Shown here: in pieces, positions 21,701 through 34,500 of the stretch
How positions within the stretch are numbered: position 1 is the first letter of the stretch
Layout: each line of letters begins with the position of its first letter
Notes under the pieces: generated by a model
Databases searched by the model: none
What the model was told of the DNA's origin: nothing
Seen by the model: only the letters and a program-made list of their open reading frames with translations
From: Enoplolaimus lenunculus
Lineage: Eukaryota > Nematoda > Enoplea > Enoplida > Thoracostomopsidae
Length of the DNA stretch: 64,000 bases
Direction of reading: 5' to 3'
Assembly: GCA_030248215.1 (NCBI GenBank)
Contig: JASANG010003810.1
Coordinates: forward strand, 558,001-622,000
Made by a program: the position numbers and the translations under genes

Positions 21701-24700
21701 TGTTTAGCCCCCACCCCCCAACAAGGTGAGCTGGCTACGAGCCTGGACTGGTTGTATACCTCAAATAAATAAGTGAGTTTTCATTTGCTGTTTGAGTAAT
21801 TTTTTTCATCTTTAAATGTGATTGGCTCGTTTCTAAAGCCAATATGATTTGCTTATTTCATTCCTTCAGGGATTTCTGGGGGTATTAATCTACGATGTAC
21901 CGCTGTTGTGCCTCTGTTGCTAATTTTCAATATTCCTCCTTAAGGGTTTCTAATTTGCGTTTTAAATGATTACTGTTTTAAGCTTTAATCATTTTCAGAT
22001 AATCACACCTGTGTCGTATTAACGAATATTGTTCGCTTCATTCAAATCTCTTATGTATAGAACAGGAGCCGAGTAGAATTGCAATATTTTGTGCTTACGC
22101 CATGGCCCGTTACCAACTCCCCTTGCTAAGGGGGCTAAAAAATTTTCAGCAGGGGCATTCAAGGGTTGTTAATGAGTTGCAATCAAGGTTGAAAAGTTTC
22201 TAGGAAGGGGTCAAACAGAGCACCATTACAGCCCCCCCTTGGCTACGGACCCGGTCTATAGTTTTAGACTCGATTTCGGGTTAAGCCTTGGGCTTCAATT
22301 CAGAATTAAGCTTAGGATTATTCTTAGATTGTCTGATTGGCTTAACGGATTGAAGCTAACGGTTCGATTAACATTTAGGCTTAAGTTTATGCACACACGT
22401 AACTTTAGGCAAACAGTCACGCTTAGGCTTAGGCTAAGGCTTAAATTCACACTAATGCGGATTTCACGTTAGATTGAAGTTAACGGTTCGATTAACATTT
22501 AGGCTTAAGTTTATGCACACACGTAACTTTAGGCAAACAGTCACGCTTAGGCTTAGGCTAAGGCTTAAATTCACACTAATGCGGATTTCACGTTAGATTG
22601 AAGTTAACGGTTCGATTAACATTTAGGCTTAAGTTTATGCACACACGTAACTTTAGGCAAACAGTCACGCTTAGGCTTAGGCTAAGGCTTAAATTCACAC
22701 TAATGCGGATTTCACGTTAGATTGAAGTTAACGGTTCGATTAACATTTAGGCTTAAGTTTATGCACACACGTAACTTTAGGCAAACAGTCACGCTTAGGC
22801 TTAGGCTAAGGCTTAAATTCACACTAATGCGGATTTCACGTTAGATTGAAGTTAACGGTTCGATTAACATTTAGGCTTAAGTTTATGCACACACGTAACT
22901 TTAGGCAAACAGTCACGCTTAGGCTTAGGCTAAGGCTTAAATTCACACTAATGCGGATTTCACGTTAGATTGAAGTTAACGGTTCGATTAACATTTAGGC
23001 TTAAGTTTATGCACACACGTAACTTTAGGCAAACAGTCACGCTTAGGCTTAGGCTAAGGCTTAAATTCACACTAATGCGGATTTCACGTTAGATTGAAGT
23101 TAACGGTTCGATTAACATTTAGGCTTAAGTTTATGCACACACGTAACTTTAGGCAAACAGTCACGCTTAGGCTTAGGCTAAGGCTTAAATTCACACTAAT
23201 GCGGATTTCACGTTAGATTGAAGTTAACGGTTCGATTAACATTTAGGCTTAAGTTTATGCACACACGTAACTTTAGGCAAACAGTCACGCTTAGGCTTAG
23301 GCTAAGGCTTAAATTCACACTAATGCGGATTTCACGTTAGATTGAAGTTAACGGTTCGATTAACATTTAGGCTTAAGTTTATGCACACACGTAACTTTAG
23401 GCAAACAGTCACGCTTAGGCTAAGACTTAAACTCGCACTAATGACGATTTAACGTCAGAAATTGTGCCCTTGGCACCTTTTCCTACCCATAAGTAGAGGT
23501 AGAAACTACCTGTATGATCAGTTTGATAGCTAGCTACTACTCATATGGATACTTTACGTTTGAAGCTATGGGTAACTAACTAGTCTTGACTTGAAAAACA
23601 CAACTCACTGTACTGAACCGTTTTAAAGTGCAAGCTATAAGGTTCATTATGTTGTCGTCTATATGAGCTACTATCAGACATCTTGATTGAACCCATTAGA
23701 GTAGGTCAATATTTCGAAAACCTAGCTATGTGAAACATTACATTTTCCGTCGGTATCTGCAGCGGTAGCGAAAAAATAAGTGTGTACCACTATGGGTATA
23801 GTGACAAAACAGGTTCCAAGCGCACAATTGGTAACGTGAATCTCGCATAAATAGTTCAAATTGTGTCGTATATGTGAACCATTTAAATTATTAGTTTGAT
23901 ATACCAATTTAGTACGGTTCTTAGCTGATACCCAAATAATATCTGAGGTTATTTCAATGAATCGAAGCGTTAGAAATCAAGGTATTTTTATGAGAATAAA
24001 TTTAAACTCTAAGATTATATAGATTATTATTTTCACTGACTCCCACACTCGGGTTTTACTCACTTGTTATCTACCCTTCAGTGGCCTGGGGGTGACATTT
24101 TTTTCTGTTATTCCACCCATCGGGTAAAGAATTAAGGTGATCGGATGTAGTCTTCGGAAGCTTAAGTCAGCAAAACCCTTTTATGATTGGACCATTTTTA
24201 GGCAAGCGCCGGCTGCAAAAACTACAGAGAAGACCCGCGAGGTTGTCTAAAAACCGCTAACATTGAAAATATTATTTCGTTGTATATAAGGGCACATAAT
24301 AGAGTGGAATAAAGCCCCAATTCACACGTGCAAGTTTTTGCTGGGAGTAATCGCAGGTGCAATTTGCAAGTGCAAGTTTTTGCACTGAAAACTTTCGCTT
24401 GTATTGCAAGCGCAATTTGCGATTACGAGTTTTCGCTGCAAAATTTGCACGTGTGAACGGAGTTTTGTATTCCTGCTGTTAGAAATCAATATTGATTTTA
24501 CAGTAGTGTATAGTCAACAGTCATTTTACGTTTAGTGTTTTCGATTTTAATACATCGTCAAGCTCATGGTTGAAAAAGATTAAAATTTTGGCAAAAAATT
24601 CAAATTCAAATGTTGAAAATGTTGAAATTAAAAAATTGTTTTTTGTAAACTTTTTTTCAGAAGAACGAAAACTGTTCATTGGAATGTTGTCAAAGCAACA

Positions 24701-25466
24701 AAGCGAAGATGACGTCCGACGGCTGTTTGAACCATACGGATCGATTGAAGAATGTACTGTGCTACGTGGACCGGATGGCGCAAGTAAAGGTAAGTCCTTA
24801 CCCTTAAACTGGACCAATTTTTATTATCCGGGTCTGCCCACGAACTCAGATACTGGAAAGTTTAGGCTCAATCTTAGGCTTAGACTTAGGCGTATGTGTG
24901 GGATTAGGCGTATATTTAGAATTAGGCATATGTTATGAATTACTACGTGTAGTTTAGACTCAGTCTTAGACTTAGACTTAGGCGTATGTCTAGGATTAGG
25001 CGTATATTTAAAATTAGGTATATGTTATGAATCACTACGTGTAGTTTAGACTCAGTCTTAGACTTAGACTTAGGCGTATGTCTAGGATTAGGCGTATATT
25101 TAAAATTAGGTATATGTTATGAATTACTACGTGCATTTTTAGGTTAAGGCTTTTTAGGTTTAGGCATACGCTCAGGAGCCAGGCCCTAGTAGTTAACATG
25201 GGTCCATAAACCTAGGTTGAACCTAAGTATCTTCGTACAGGTATGGATTTAAATCCCCTAAGACAACATTTTTGTTAGCATGGCTAGCGACCGCTACAGG
25301 AAACTCGAAAGGATTCAGCGGGGAGGTAGAAAAATACAGATTTAAAAGCACTTTACATTCACTACCCTGTCGGTATATGTACACGGTACGTACGAAATGC
25401 AAAAAAGATTGCTATACATGTGCGCATATACTGGTATACGAAGTTGTTGCAATGTGACCAAATGGT

Positions 25467-25500
<34 letters not shown>

Positions 25501-28500
25501 CATGCTTGACTCGAGTGCAAGAGGGCCGAGGTTCGATTCCCGGTATGATCTTGAACTTTGAGCAAAACACCGAACAGGGTTCTTGGCAAACCGTGTAGTT
25601 TCAACGTGGTTCTTGTCAATAAACAGCATTGATTTATTTGCTAACGTAAAAGCAAGCAAAATTTAAGTTTTACAATTATAAAATTCACACATTTCTTAGC
25701 TTTTACTGAAATATTAATAATCGTGGTAAAACAAAAGTTAAGAAATTGCAAGCGAACTCTACGACTAATTATTAGTAGCTAAGTCATCATTTGCAAGTTG
25801 GATTTAAGTGCATTATTGCATTTTAATGTAATTGCTAATTGTAATATGCATTAATATGTTTTTTTTCAGGATGCGCGTTTTTAAAGTATTCCACACACGC
25901 AGAAGCGCAGTCTGCAATCACTAGCCTTCATGGTAGTCTTACTATGCCTGTAAGTATAGAAAAATTAGCAAAATTAAAATATTTTGAATAAATGACGCTA
26001 GTTTGTGTACGTTTTTTGCAATACAACGAAATTTATAATCTTCAGATACAAAGTATTCAGGCTATAAAGAAAGCGGTCAGGTGAACTTAGGGGTTGTATC
26101 AAATTGGTAATTGAACACGAATTAGGTGGAATGGTAACTTGATTAAAAAAGTTTTAATTTAAAAAATGTCAATTCAAAGTTTTTAAATTAAAAAATATCG
26201 CTTAAAGATTTAAATTGAGAAAATTTAAATTTAAATAATTTAAAATTTTAATGTTTAATTAATTTCAATTTACAAATTTAAAATTAAAAAATGTTAATTT
26301 TAAAAATTTAAAATAAAAAATTTATATACGGCTAAATTTAAAAATTTACGATAAAATATTTAAATGAGCTTAAATTTAAAAATTCAAAATAAAATTAAAA
26401 AATTTAACGTAAAACAATTAAAAAATTAAAATAAAATTTAAAAATTTTAACATAAACACAATTAAAAATTTAAAATAGATAAATTTAAATAAGATTAACT
26501 TTCAAAATTTGAATTCAAAAATTTAAATTTGAAAAAAAATGTAAATTTTCACCATTTTCAGGGCGCATCGTCGTCTCTTGTTGTCAAATTTGCGGATACA
26601 GAAAAAGAACGTCAACTCAGACGAATGCAACAAATGGCTGCACAAATGGGTTTGCTCAATCCGTTGTTGCTGAACCAGTTCGGAGCGTATACAGCCACCG
26701 CAGCAGCGGCGTACCAACAAGCTGAGGTACACGGATGGACCAACAGAGGACCAGCGATTCGCTGCCTCTGTCCGTAAAATTTCCCCGGCTCAGCTCAAAA
26801 ATTTGTCCACAGCATTAAATGAATCCTGTGTTAGCAAATTTTTTTCTTGACCACCGTATAATTCTATTTAGTCGTCTATCAGCGTTTCCAGGTTGCTATT
26901 CTGTCGAAGTCAAAGCCATTTCAGACCTTCAGCCATATTCTCAAGTGGTTTCGGGCTGAATTCCGGCAGAATTCTGTACAGTTATTAGCTCCACGTTCGA
27001 GGTCCTGATAGCCATAGGCAAGAAAACTTATCTGTAAACTGGAAAATATTCATGCAAGAAAGAGTTAACATTTTTGTTTACTTTTATTTTTCAGGACGTC
27101 AACTACTTACAACTGCTCCAGCAACAGTCAGCACTAATGGCTGCTGCAGCAGCTGCCGCTCAACAGCAACAAGTCGCTGGCGGCGGCGCACAGGCGTCAT
27201 CGCCAACGTCGCCCGCAACCGCTGCTACAGCATACTTGACGCCGTTAGCGGTAGCTGCAGCAGCGGCTGCTGGAGGCAACGGTGGCAGCGGTGCTTCGCC
27301 AGTGGCTGGAACACCACACGCAGCGTCGCTGTTTGGCGCAGGGACGCCTGTGGCAGCTACTGCGGGGCTGCCTCTCACATCGCTTACTGCAGGTGTGCCA
27401 ACTGCAGCTACTGTTATCCCGTCGTCGTGTTCGTATGGCGCTTGTAAGTCCGCGTGAAAATGGATCAATTAGGGAGGCCCAATACTTGTCTTGCGGCACC
27501 GTCCGTCACCATACGGTATCGTATGTGAGTAATTCACATACGATACCGCAAGGTGACGTACGGTGACGGACGGCGACTCAAGGCAACAGACGCGCCGGAA
27601 GGCACCGCACGACAATCGTACGTCGACAGACGGCGTCGAACGGTGACGGACGGCGCCGGACGTCATCAAAAGTATAGCGCCACCGTAAGCCATGTTTGAC
27701 TGGTTAAAATGTATAGAATTTTAACCTCTCATGTTGGGACATGGGTCGAACGGTTTCCCTATATGAACCATAGATACCATGAAATTGGGAAATTGAGTAG
27801 ATACGGTATGAAATATTGCTTGGAACATGGGCTCTGGGTTACACGTGTAAGGGGTGTGTTACCTACCCATAGGTCACTTTGGGTCATCTCGCATGTCGTC
27901 ACCGATATTCCTCTGTGGTGTATGTGGCGGTAGGTGGCTTGTGTATTCGTAACCGCTTCAATCAATGCGGTCTCGTAGTCAGAACGGAAACAAGGAGATC
28001 ATACTAGCAAAACGTTGGCATCACTTGCAAACACAGCTAATTTTCCTTGCGCCAAACGTGAAATTTTTTAGCACCCCCCACACAGTAAACTTGTTGCGCA
28101 GGCTACTGGTCAAAATCTGTGGCTTGATCAAATATTTTCAAATTTCCGAGACGAAACTGAAATGTTTCGGCGATTTTACCAAAAATCAGCACCCATTTTT
28201 TATTTGAAATGTTGGCCCATGTAAAGATCAGGGGCGGAACGTTTTTATGCGGGATTGTAATAGAGTAAGCTTAAGCTTTAGACTGATTTTTTTGCTTGAC
28301 TTAGGCTTAGGCGTAGGCTTAGGCTTAGAAATAAGCTTATTCTTACGCTAAGGCTTAGGCTTAGGTTTAGGCTTGGGAATACGCTCATTCTTACGCTTAG
28401 GCTTAGGCTTTAGCTTAGGCTTAGGAATACGCTTATAATACTGTCCCACCTCTAGTTTATGCTGATAATTAGAACTGTAAGTTGTTCAGTTGTATACACC

Positions 28501-31500
28501 GCTAGAACTAAGCTAGAAATATTTATCAATTGATTGAGTTTTAATTATATTTTCAGTATCAGCAGCGAATCCGTCAGCAGCAGCCGCTGCAGCTGCCGCT
28601 GCAATAAACGGCCTCCTTCAGACGTCAACCGGAGCAGCAGCAGCAGCAGCAGGCCAGGTATCTGGGATTCCACAGCTGTCTGGAACACTGGCTGCCGCCG
28701 CTGCAGCTGCGTCTGGGCTAGCGTCTGGGCCTGGCGGTGCTGCTATTAGTGCCGCTCATAACGGCGCCGGAACACCAATACCAGTATCAGCAGCGACAGA
28801 CCCAAACGCCGCGGTTGGTGTATCAACACCTTCGCTTTACGCCGCCAATGGACTTACGCATTTTTCGTGTAAGTTTGGCGATTTTCAGCGGCGTCGTACG
28901 GCGCTGTCCGTCACCGTCCGTTCTTAGTGACGCACGGTGACGGACGGCGACGAACGGCGACGATTAGCATTAAAGTTTTGAAAAAATGATTGGGCCACTC
29001 ACCAAGAAACGGTCACCTGATTGGTTAAAACAAACATCGTAAATTTTTAAAGTTTTGAAAAAATGATTGGGCCACCCAGAAAGAAACGGTCACCTGATTG
29101 GTTAAAACAAACCTCGTAAATTTTTAAAGTTTTGAAAAAATGATTGGGCCACCCACCAAGAAACGGTCACCTGATTGGTTAAAACAAACCTCGTAAATTT
29201 TTAAAGTTTTGAAAAAATGATTGGACCACCCACCAAGAAACGGCCACCTAATTGGTTGAGACAAACATCGTAAATTTTTAAAGTTTTGAAAAAATGATTG
29301 GGCCACCCAGAAAGAAACGGTCACCTGATTGGTTAAAACAAACCTCGTAAATTTTTAAAGTTTTGAAAAAATGATTGGGCCACCCACCAAGAAACGGTCA
29401 CCTGATTGGTTAAAACAAACCTCGTAAATTTTTAAAGTTTTGAAAAAATGATTGGACCACCCACCAAGAAACGGCCACCTAATTGGTTGAGACAAACATC
29501 GTAAATTAGGGTAATAAAAAGATACTTAGTTTGCAAAAAAAAAAACAATTAAAAAATGCCTCTGTCTTCTAATAAAGGTATACGATATTAATAATTAGTG
29601 GCACTGTTGACAAAATTATTTTAGATGTATGACAGTGGCAAAACTTACTACTTCGTAATACTTTGGTTATATATATTTGAAATTTGTAAACGAGTCAAAA
29701 TCAGGTATAAAATTTATTTGACAATTTAGAACGCATTATTTTCGGAATTTAAAATTAACAAAGTATTATATATAGAAAAATCTTTTTTTTTTAAATTCAA
29801 AACATTTGGCTCTTCTGGTTCGAACGTTGCATAAATTAAGTAGTACCAAGAGTGCATAATACAAGAGTGTGCCACTCTTTGGGTTCCACGATGGTACAAA
29901 ATGTACCACCGGGCGTTGTGTTTATGGCCGACCCCCCTTTGTTTAGAGGGGGGTCGAAATCACTTGAAATACTACGAAATTAAGCAGAGCATTTTTGATA
30001 CCGGATACATAAAGTGTGGTCCTTCGCATCGGTTGTACCCACCTCTAAAAAGGTGGGTGTAATTCAAAAACGAAGCGTCCGCTGTGTACATTGTTTTCAA
30101 CACAGAATTTACCCAGTTGCACACTCTTGTAAAAAGATTTATTGTCGACTTTTCCTAATACCAGTCACTGGCAAATGCTACCCTGTGAACAAAACCTTTC
30201 CGGCGTAAATCACTGATTTACCGTTTTGTTTATGCATTTCAGTAGCTCAACCAGGAACTCCGGGATCAGATCTCGCAGCAACGCCACTGTATACTAACGG
30301 AATTACGTCATTTTCAGGTAAATTATTAGTAGAATTACGTCATTTTTAGGTAAATTATTAGTGGAACTGCGTCATTTTTAGGTAAAGTATTTGCGGAATT
30401 ACGTCATTTTTAGGTAAAGTATTAGCGGAATTACTCATTTTTAGGTAAAGTATTAGCGGAATTACTCATTTTTAGGTAAAGTATTAGCGGAATTACGTCA
30501 TTTTTAGGTAAAGTATTAGCGGAATTACGTCATTTTTAGGTAAAGTATTAGCGGAATTACTCATTTTTAGGTAAAGTATTAGCGGAATTACGTCATTTTT
30601 AGGTAAAGTATTAGCGGAATTACTCATTTTTAGGTAAAGTATTAGCGGAATTACGTCATTTTTAGGTAAAGTATTAGCGGAATTACGTCATTTTTAGGTA
30701 AAGTATTAGCGGAATTACGTCATTTTTAGGTAAAGTATTAGCGGAATTACGTCATTTTTAGGTAAATTATCTCAAAATGTAATAGAATTTATTATTTAAT
30801 AAAGTTAACTTTATTAATAATTTTTTAAATTTGAGATAATATTTTAAAGTTAACTTTCAGTACCTTTTGCTTAATGCGCAAAGTTAAAACGGTCGTTGCA
30901 TAACTGGTTGATGACTGCCGGCTAGTTTCGACCCAAGTGCAGATCAGGGGTGAACCGTTTTTTCTGTGGGACTGCTATAGAGTAAGCTTAAAATTTCAAC
31001 TAATTTTCATATTTCGCTTAAGCTTAGGGTTAGACGTAGGCTTATAACGCCTATAGGCTTAGCAGTTTTACTCTTAGGCTTTGGCTTAGGTATACGCTTA
31101 TAACGTCTATAGGCTTATGCATATACTAATGATACGACCATTTTACACGTAGTCTTAGGCTTAGGTGTAAGCTTATAACGCCTTTATAAGCATGTTCCTA
31201 ACCCTAAGCCTAAGCCCAAGCCTAAGCGTAACAATGAGCATATTCCTATGCCTAAGCCTAAGCCTAAGCCTATAAGCCAAGCAAAAAAAAAAGATTAGTC
31301 TCAAGCTTATGCTTACTCTTTTCTAGTCCCACACAAAAACATGCCGCCCCTGATCTTTACATGGGCCCCATTTTTGTAAGGTTTCTAAAATTTGCCATAC
31401 TCATGGTTTATGGACCCGGTTGTCAGTGTAATATTTTAATTGAACCTTTGTTTAGCAGCAACTGCGGCAGATCTTCAAAACGCAACATCGTACAACGCGC

Positions 31501-34500
31501 AAGGATTCCCTTGCATAGGAAGTAAGTGTATTACAATTGAAAATTATTCTTCTAAATTCGTTAGGGTCGCAAAAGTTCAGGTGGGAGTTGGTCGTTTGAA
31601 ATCTTCCCTCGAATCGTTTCGTTTCAAGTAAATTTATATTTAAGTTTTCAATTGACACATAACCTTTGTTACAATGCTCATTTTAATTTGTGAGTAGTGA
31701 CCGGAATAAGAGGGGGTTCCCATTTTGAGTCCAAATCAGTAGAAGTTCGTATCCCTAAGTCCGTAAGCGGATTGTGTCCCTAAGCTCTAATTAGAGTCTA
31801 TAAATGTCAATTATCCCTAATTTTAGCGCATAAATGACACCAGGACCAAATAATTTGAGTTCGGTTTGAAAGCCATTGTTCGATAGGTTTTTTCTAGAAA
31901 ATTCCAACGTGAAATCAGCTGAATCCAAATTTTCCCTGCAGGTACAATATTTAATGAAATAATTGAACTCAAGTTACCATTTGCTATCATTGTTAAGCTT
32001 GGGAAGGGTAGAAACCCAAATTTCCACTCGAGCTCGCGTCACCGCCTTATTTCGTTATGTAACTCAAAATGCGAACTTAAAATGTTACTGAAATAAGTTT
32101 GAAGTTTTCTGACGACTTTTCGATATAAGCCCTATTCATACGTGCAAGTTTTTACTACGAGAACTTGCAGCTGCAAATTGCACGCAGAACGTGCATTTTT
32201 TTCATCAGCCAATGAGAAAACGGCTGCAATAAATTCAGTGAACTTGCATGGTTATTCCCACATGTGAACTAGCTCTGATTTTTATTGAATAAATTTGCAG
32301 CTGTAAGTTTTTCGACCGAAATTTTGGAAAAAACTTGCAAGTACAAGTTGCAGTTGCAAGTTCTCGCAGCAACAACTTGCACCTGTGAATAGGGCTGTAT
32401 TGAAAAAAGTTTGAACTTCTGACAACTTTTCGTTTAACATTTCATTTTGAATCAAATTTTATTATTTGCTAAAAAATTTCCTGTAGCAATTTCAATCCAG
32501 TTTAATATTGAAAATTTCAGCTTATCCTGCAGCATACAATCAAGCATTTACACAAGCGATCGCAGCTCAGCAAGCGACCTTGTTTCCTCAGACACAGCGT
32601 GAAGGTATTTAAATTTCAAAATAAAATTCAAATTTATGCCCCTGATGTCCTAAGTTTTGTTGAAAATCGCGAAAATATTTCTAATATTTAAGCATTTTTT
32701 ATTTACTGTAAAATGTTTAAACGATCACATTTCTGACATTTTTTGGCTCATATCACAATCGATGCAATCGTATTGACATATTTATAAGCTTAAGCCTAAA
32801 CCTAAACCCTATGTCTAAGCGTAATGATGAACGTCTGCTTTAACCTCATCAGGCTAAAGCTTAAGCTTAAGCCTAAGCAAAAAATTGTCTAAAGCTTAAT
32901 TTATTCTGTAGCAAGTCCGCTGACAAAATGGTCCGCCCTTTACATGGCTCAGTTTTTTTTTCGTTGGTTTCGGAGCCCGTATTCTCAAATATGTGTAGCA
33001 CCCATTACCAGTTGGTGATAGGGCCTGTAAACCTTTGAACCACGGTGTGATGAGATTTGAAATTAAGCACATTGATTGAATCCGATTAAGTCTATTTCTG
33101 TGCAAATTTTAAGATGTACAATTACAGCAGTTCATTAGTTTGAAAACCTATTTTACTAACTTGTGATAGGTGCTATATACATTTGAGAATACGGGCTCAG
33201 GTCCGTAAGACGTGATCGTTTTAAGTTAACCAGTTTCCGCTCTAATTGTATTATTAGAAATGTTACGGACTACCAAAGTCATCTTTAGATTAACTTAAAT
33301 CTGATTGAAATTTTTTCGAAAATTCATTTTTATTTCATATTTTTTGTTTTTTTTTTTTTGAAAAATTAATTTTTATTTCATATTTTTTGGTTTTTTTGAA
33401 AAATTAATTTTTATTTTGTATTTTTTGGTTTTTTGAGCAATAAATTTTTATTTCATATTTTTTGGTTTTTTTGAGCAATAAATTTTTATTTCATATTTTT
33501 GGTTTTTTTTAATTTCATATTTTTTGGTTTTTTTGAAAAAATAATTTTTATTTTGTATTTTTTGGTTTTTTGAGCAATAAATTTTTATTTCATATTTTTT
33601 GGTTTTTTTGAGCAATAAATTTTTATTTCATATTTTTGGTTTTTTTGAAAAATTAATTTTTATTTCATATTTTTGGTTTCCAACAATTCAAACCATATCA
33701 GAGAGGTTTTTTAAGCTCGAGGCTTTACCGACAGATGAGTGGACCGAGTTTGTTCAGATTATTGCCGTGCTTTTTGGGCGATATTATATTTATTATCCGT
33801 AGGTTGAATATCAGCCGAGAGCTGAAAATCTTTATATCAGTTCTAAGTAGGAGGTAGTATGTCTTATGTCGCCCAGGCGGCATCCTTTGATGTAGGTAAT
33901 AAATATATACTAGTCATCCAACTTTGCGCAATGCGCAAAAAAGTTACCAAATGCATAAAATCTGGATGCAAATTTTTCAATTATAAAACAATCCAGTTTG
34001 TGTGCAATGAAACTGTTGTAAACAAAGTATGTTGGAAACTTGCCCAAAATACGCATGTGAGGCGTTCCAGCTTTAATATATAAATATATCAAAAAAATGG
34101 TTTAGTTGTTTTGTTATTTTCAGGTCCTGAAGGCTGTAACTTGTTCATTTATCATCTTCCGCAAGAATTCGGCGACGCAGAATTGATGCAAATGTTCATG
34201 CCGTTTGGCCATGTTGTTTCTGCCAAAGTTTTCATCGATCGCGCAACAAATCAAAGCAAATGTTTTGGTAAGAAATAGCGGTCCATTTAAAGATTTTGCG
34301 GGCGTGGTCGTTTTTGTGCGGCACTACAAAAGAGTATTACACTTAAGCTTTAGACTATTTTTTGCCCCATAGTCAACACAACTTTGTATAAATGTTACTT
34401 TTAATGCGGTAACAGTAGGTTAGGCATATTTCTAAACCTAAGCCTAAGCGTTCAAAAAAGTGTAAACCTAAGGTTAAGCTAAAACAAGTAGCCAAATGTT

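Noticed and set aside
22347-23450. CRISPR array
   Set aside because: Units are contiguous identical 124-bp repeats with no spacers, in an animal intron.
25501-25545. A functional tRNA gene at the perfect B box
   Set aside because: The A-box half is replaced by a GTA repeat and a SINE-like body follows.
33599-33802. Frame with [16 protein letters not shown]
   Set aside because: Only about 35 codons lie outside the T-rich repeat; no match recognised and no splice support, so it was not annotated.
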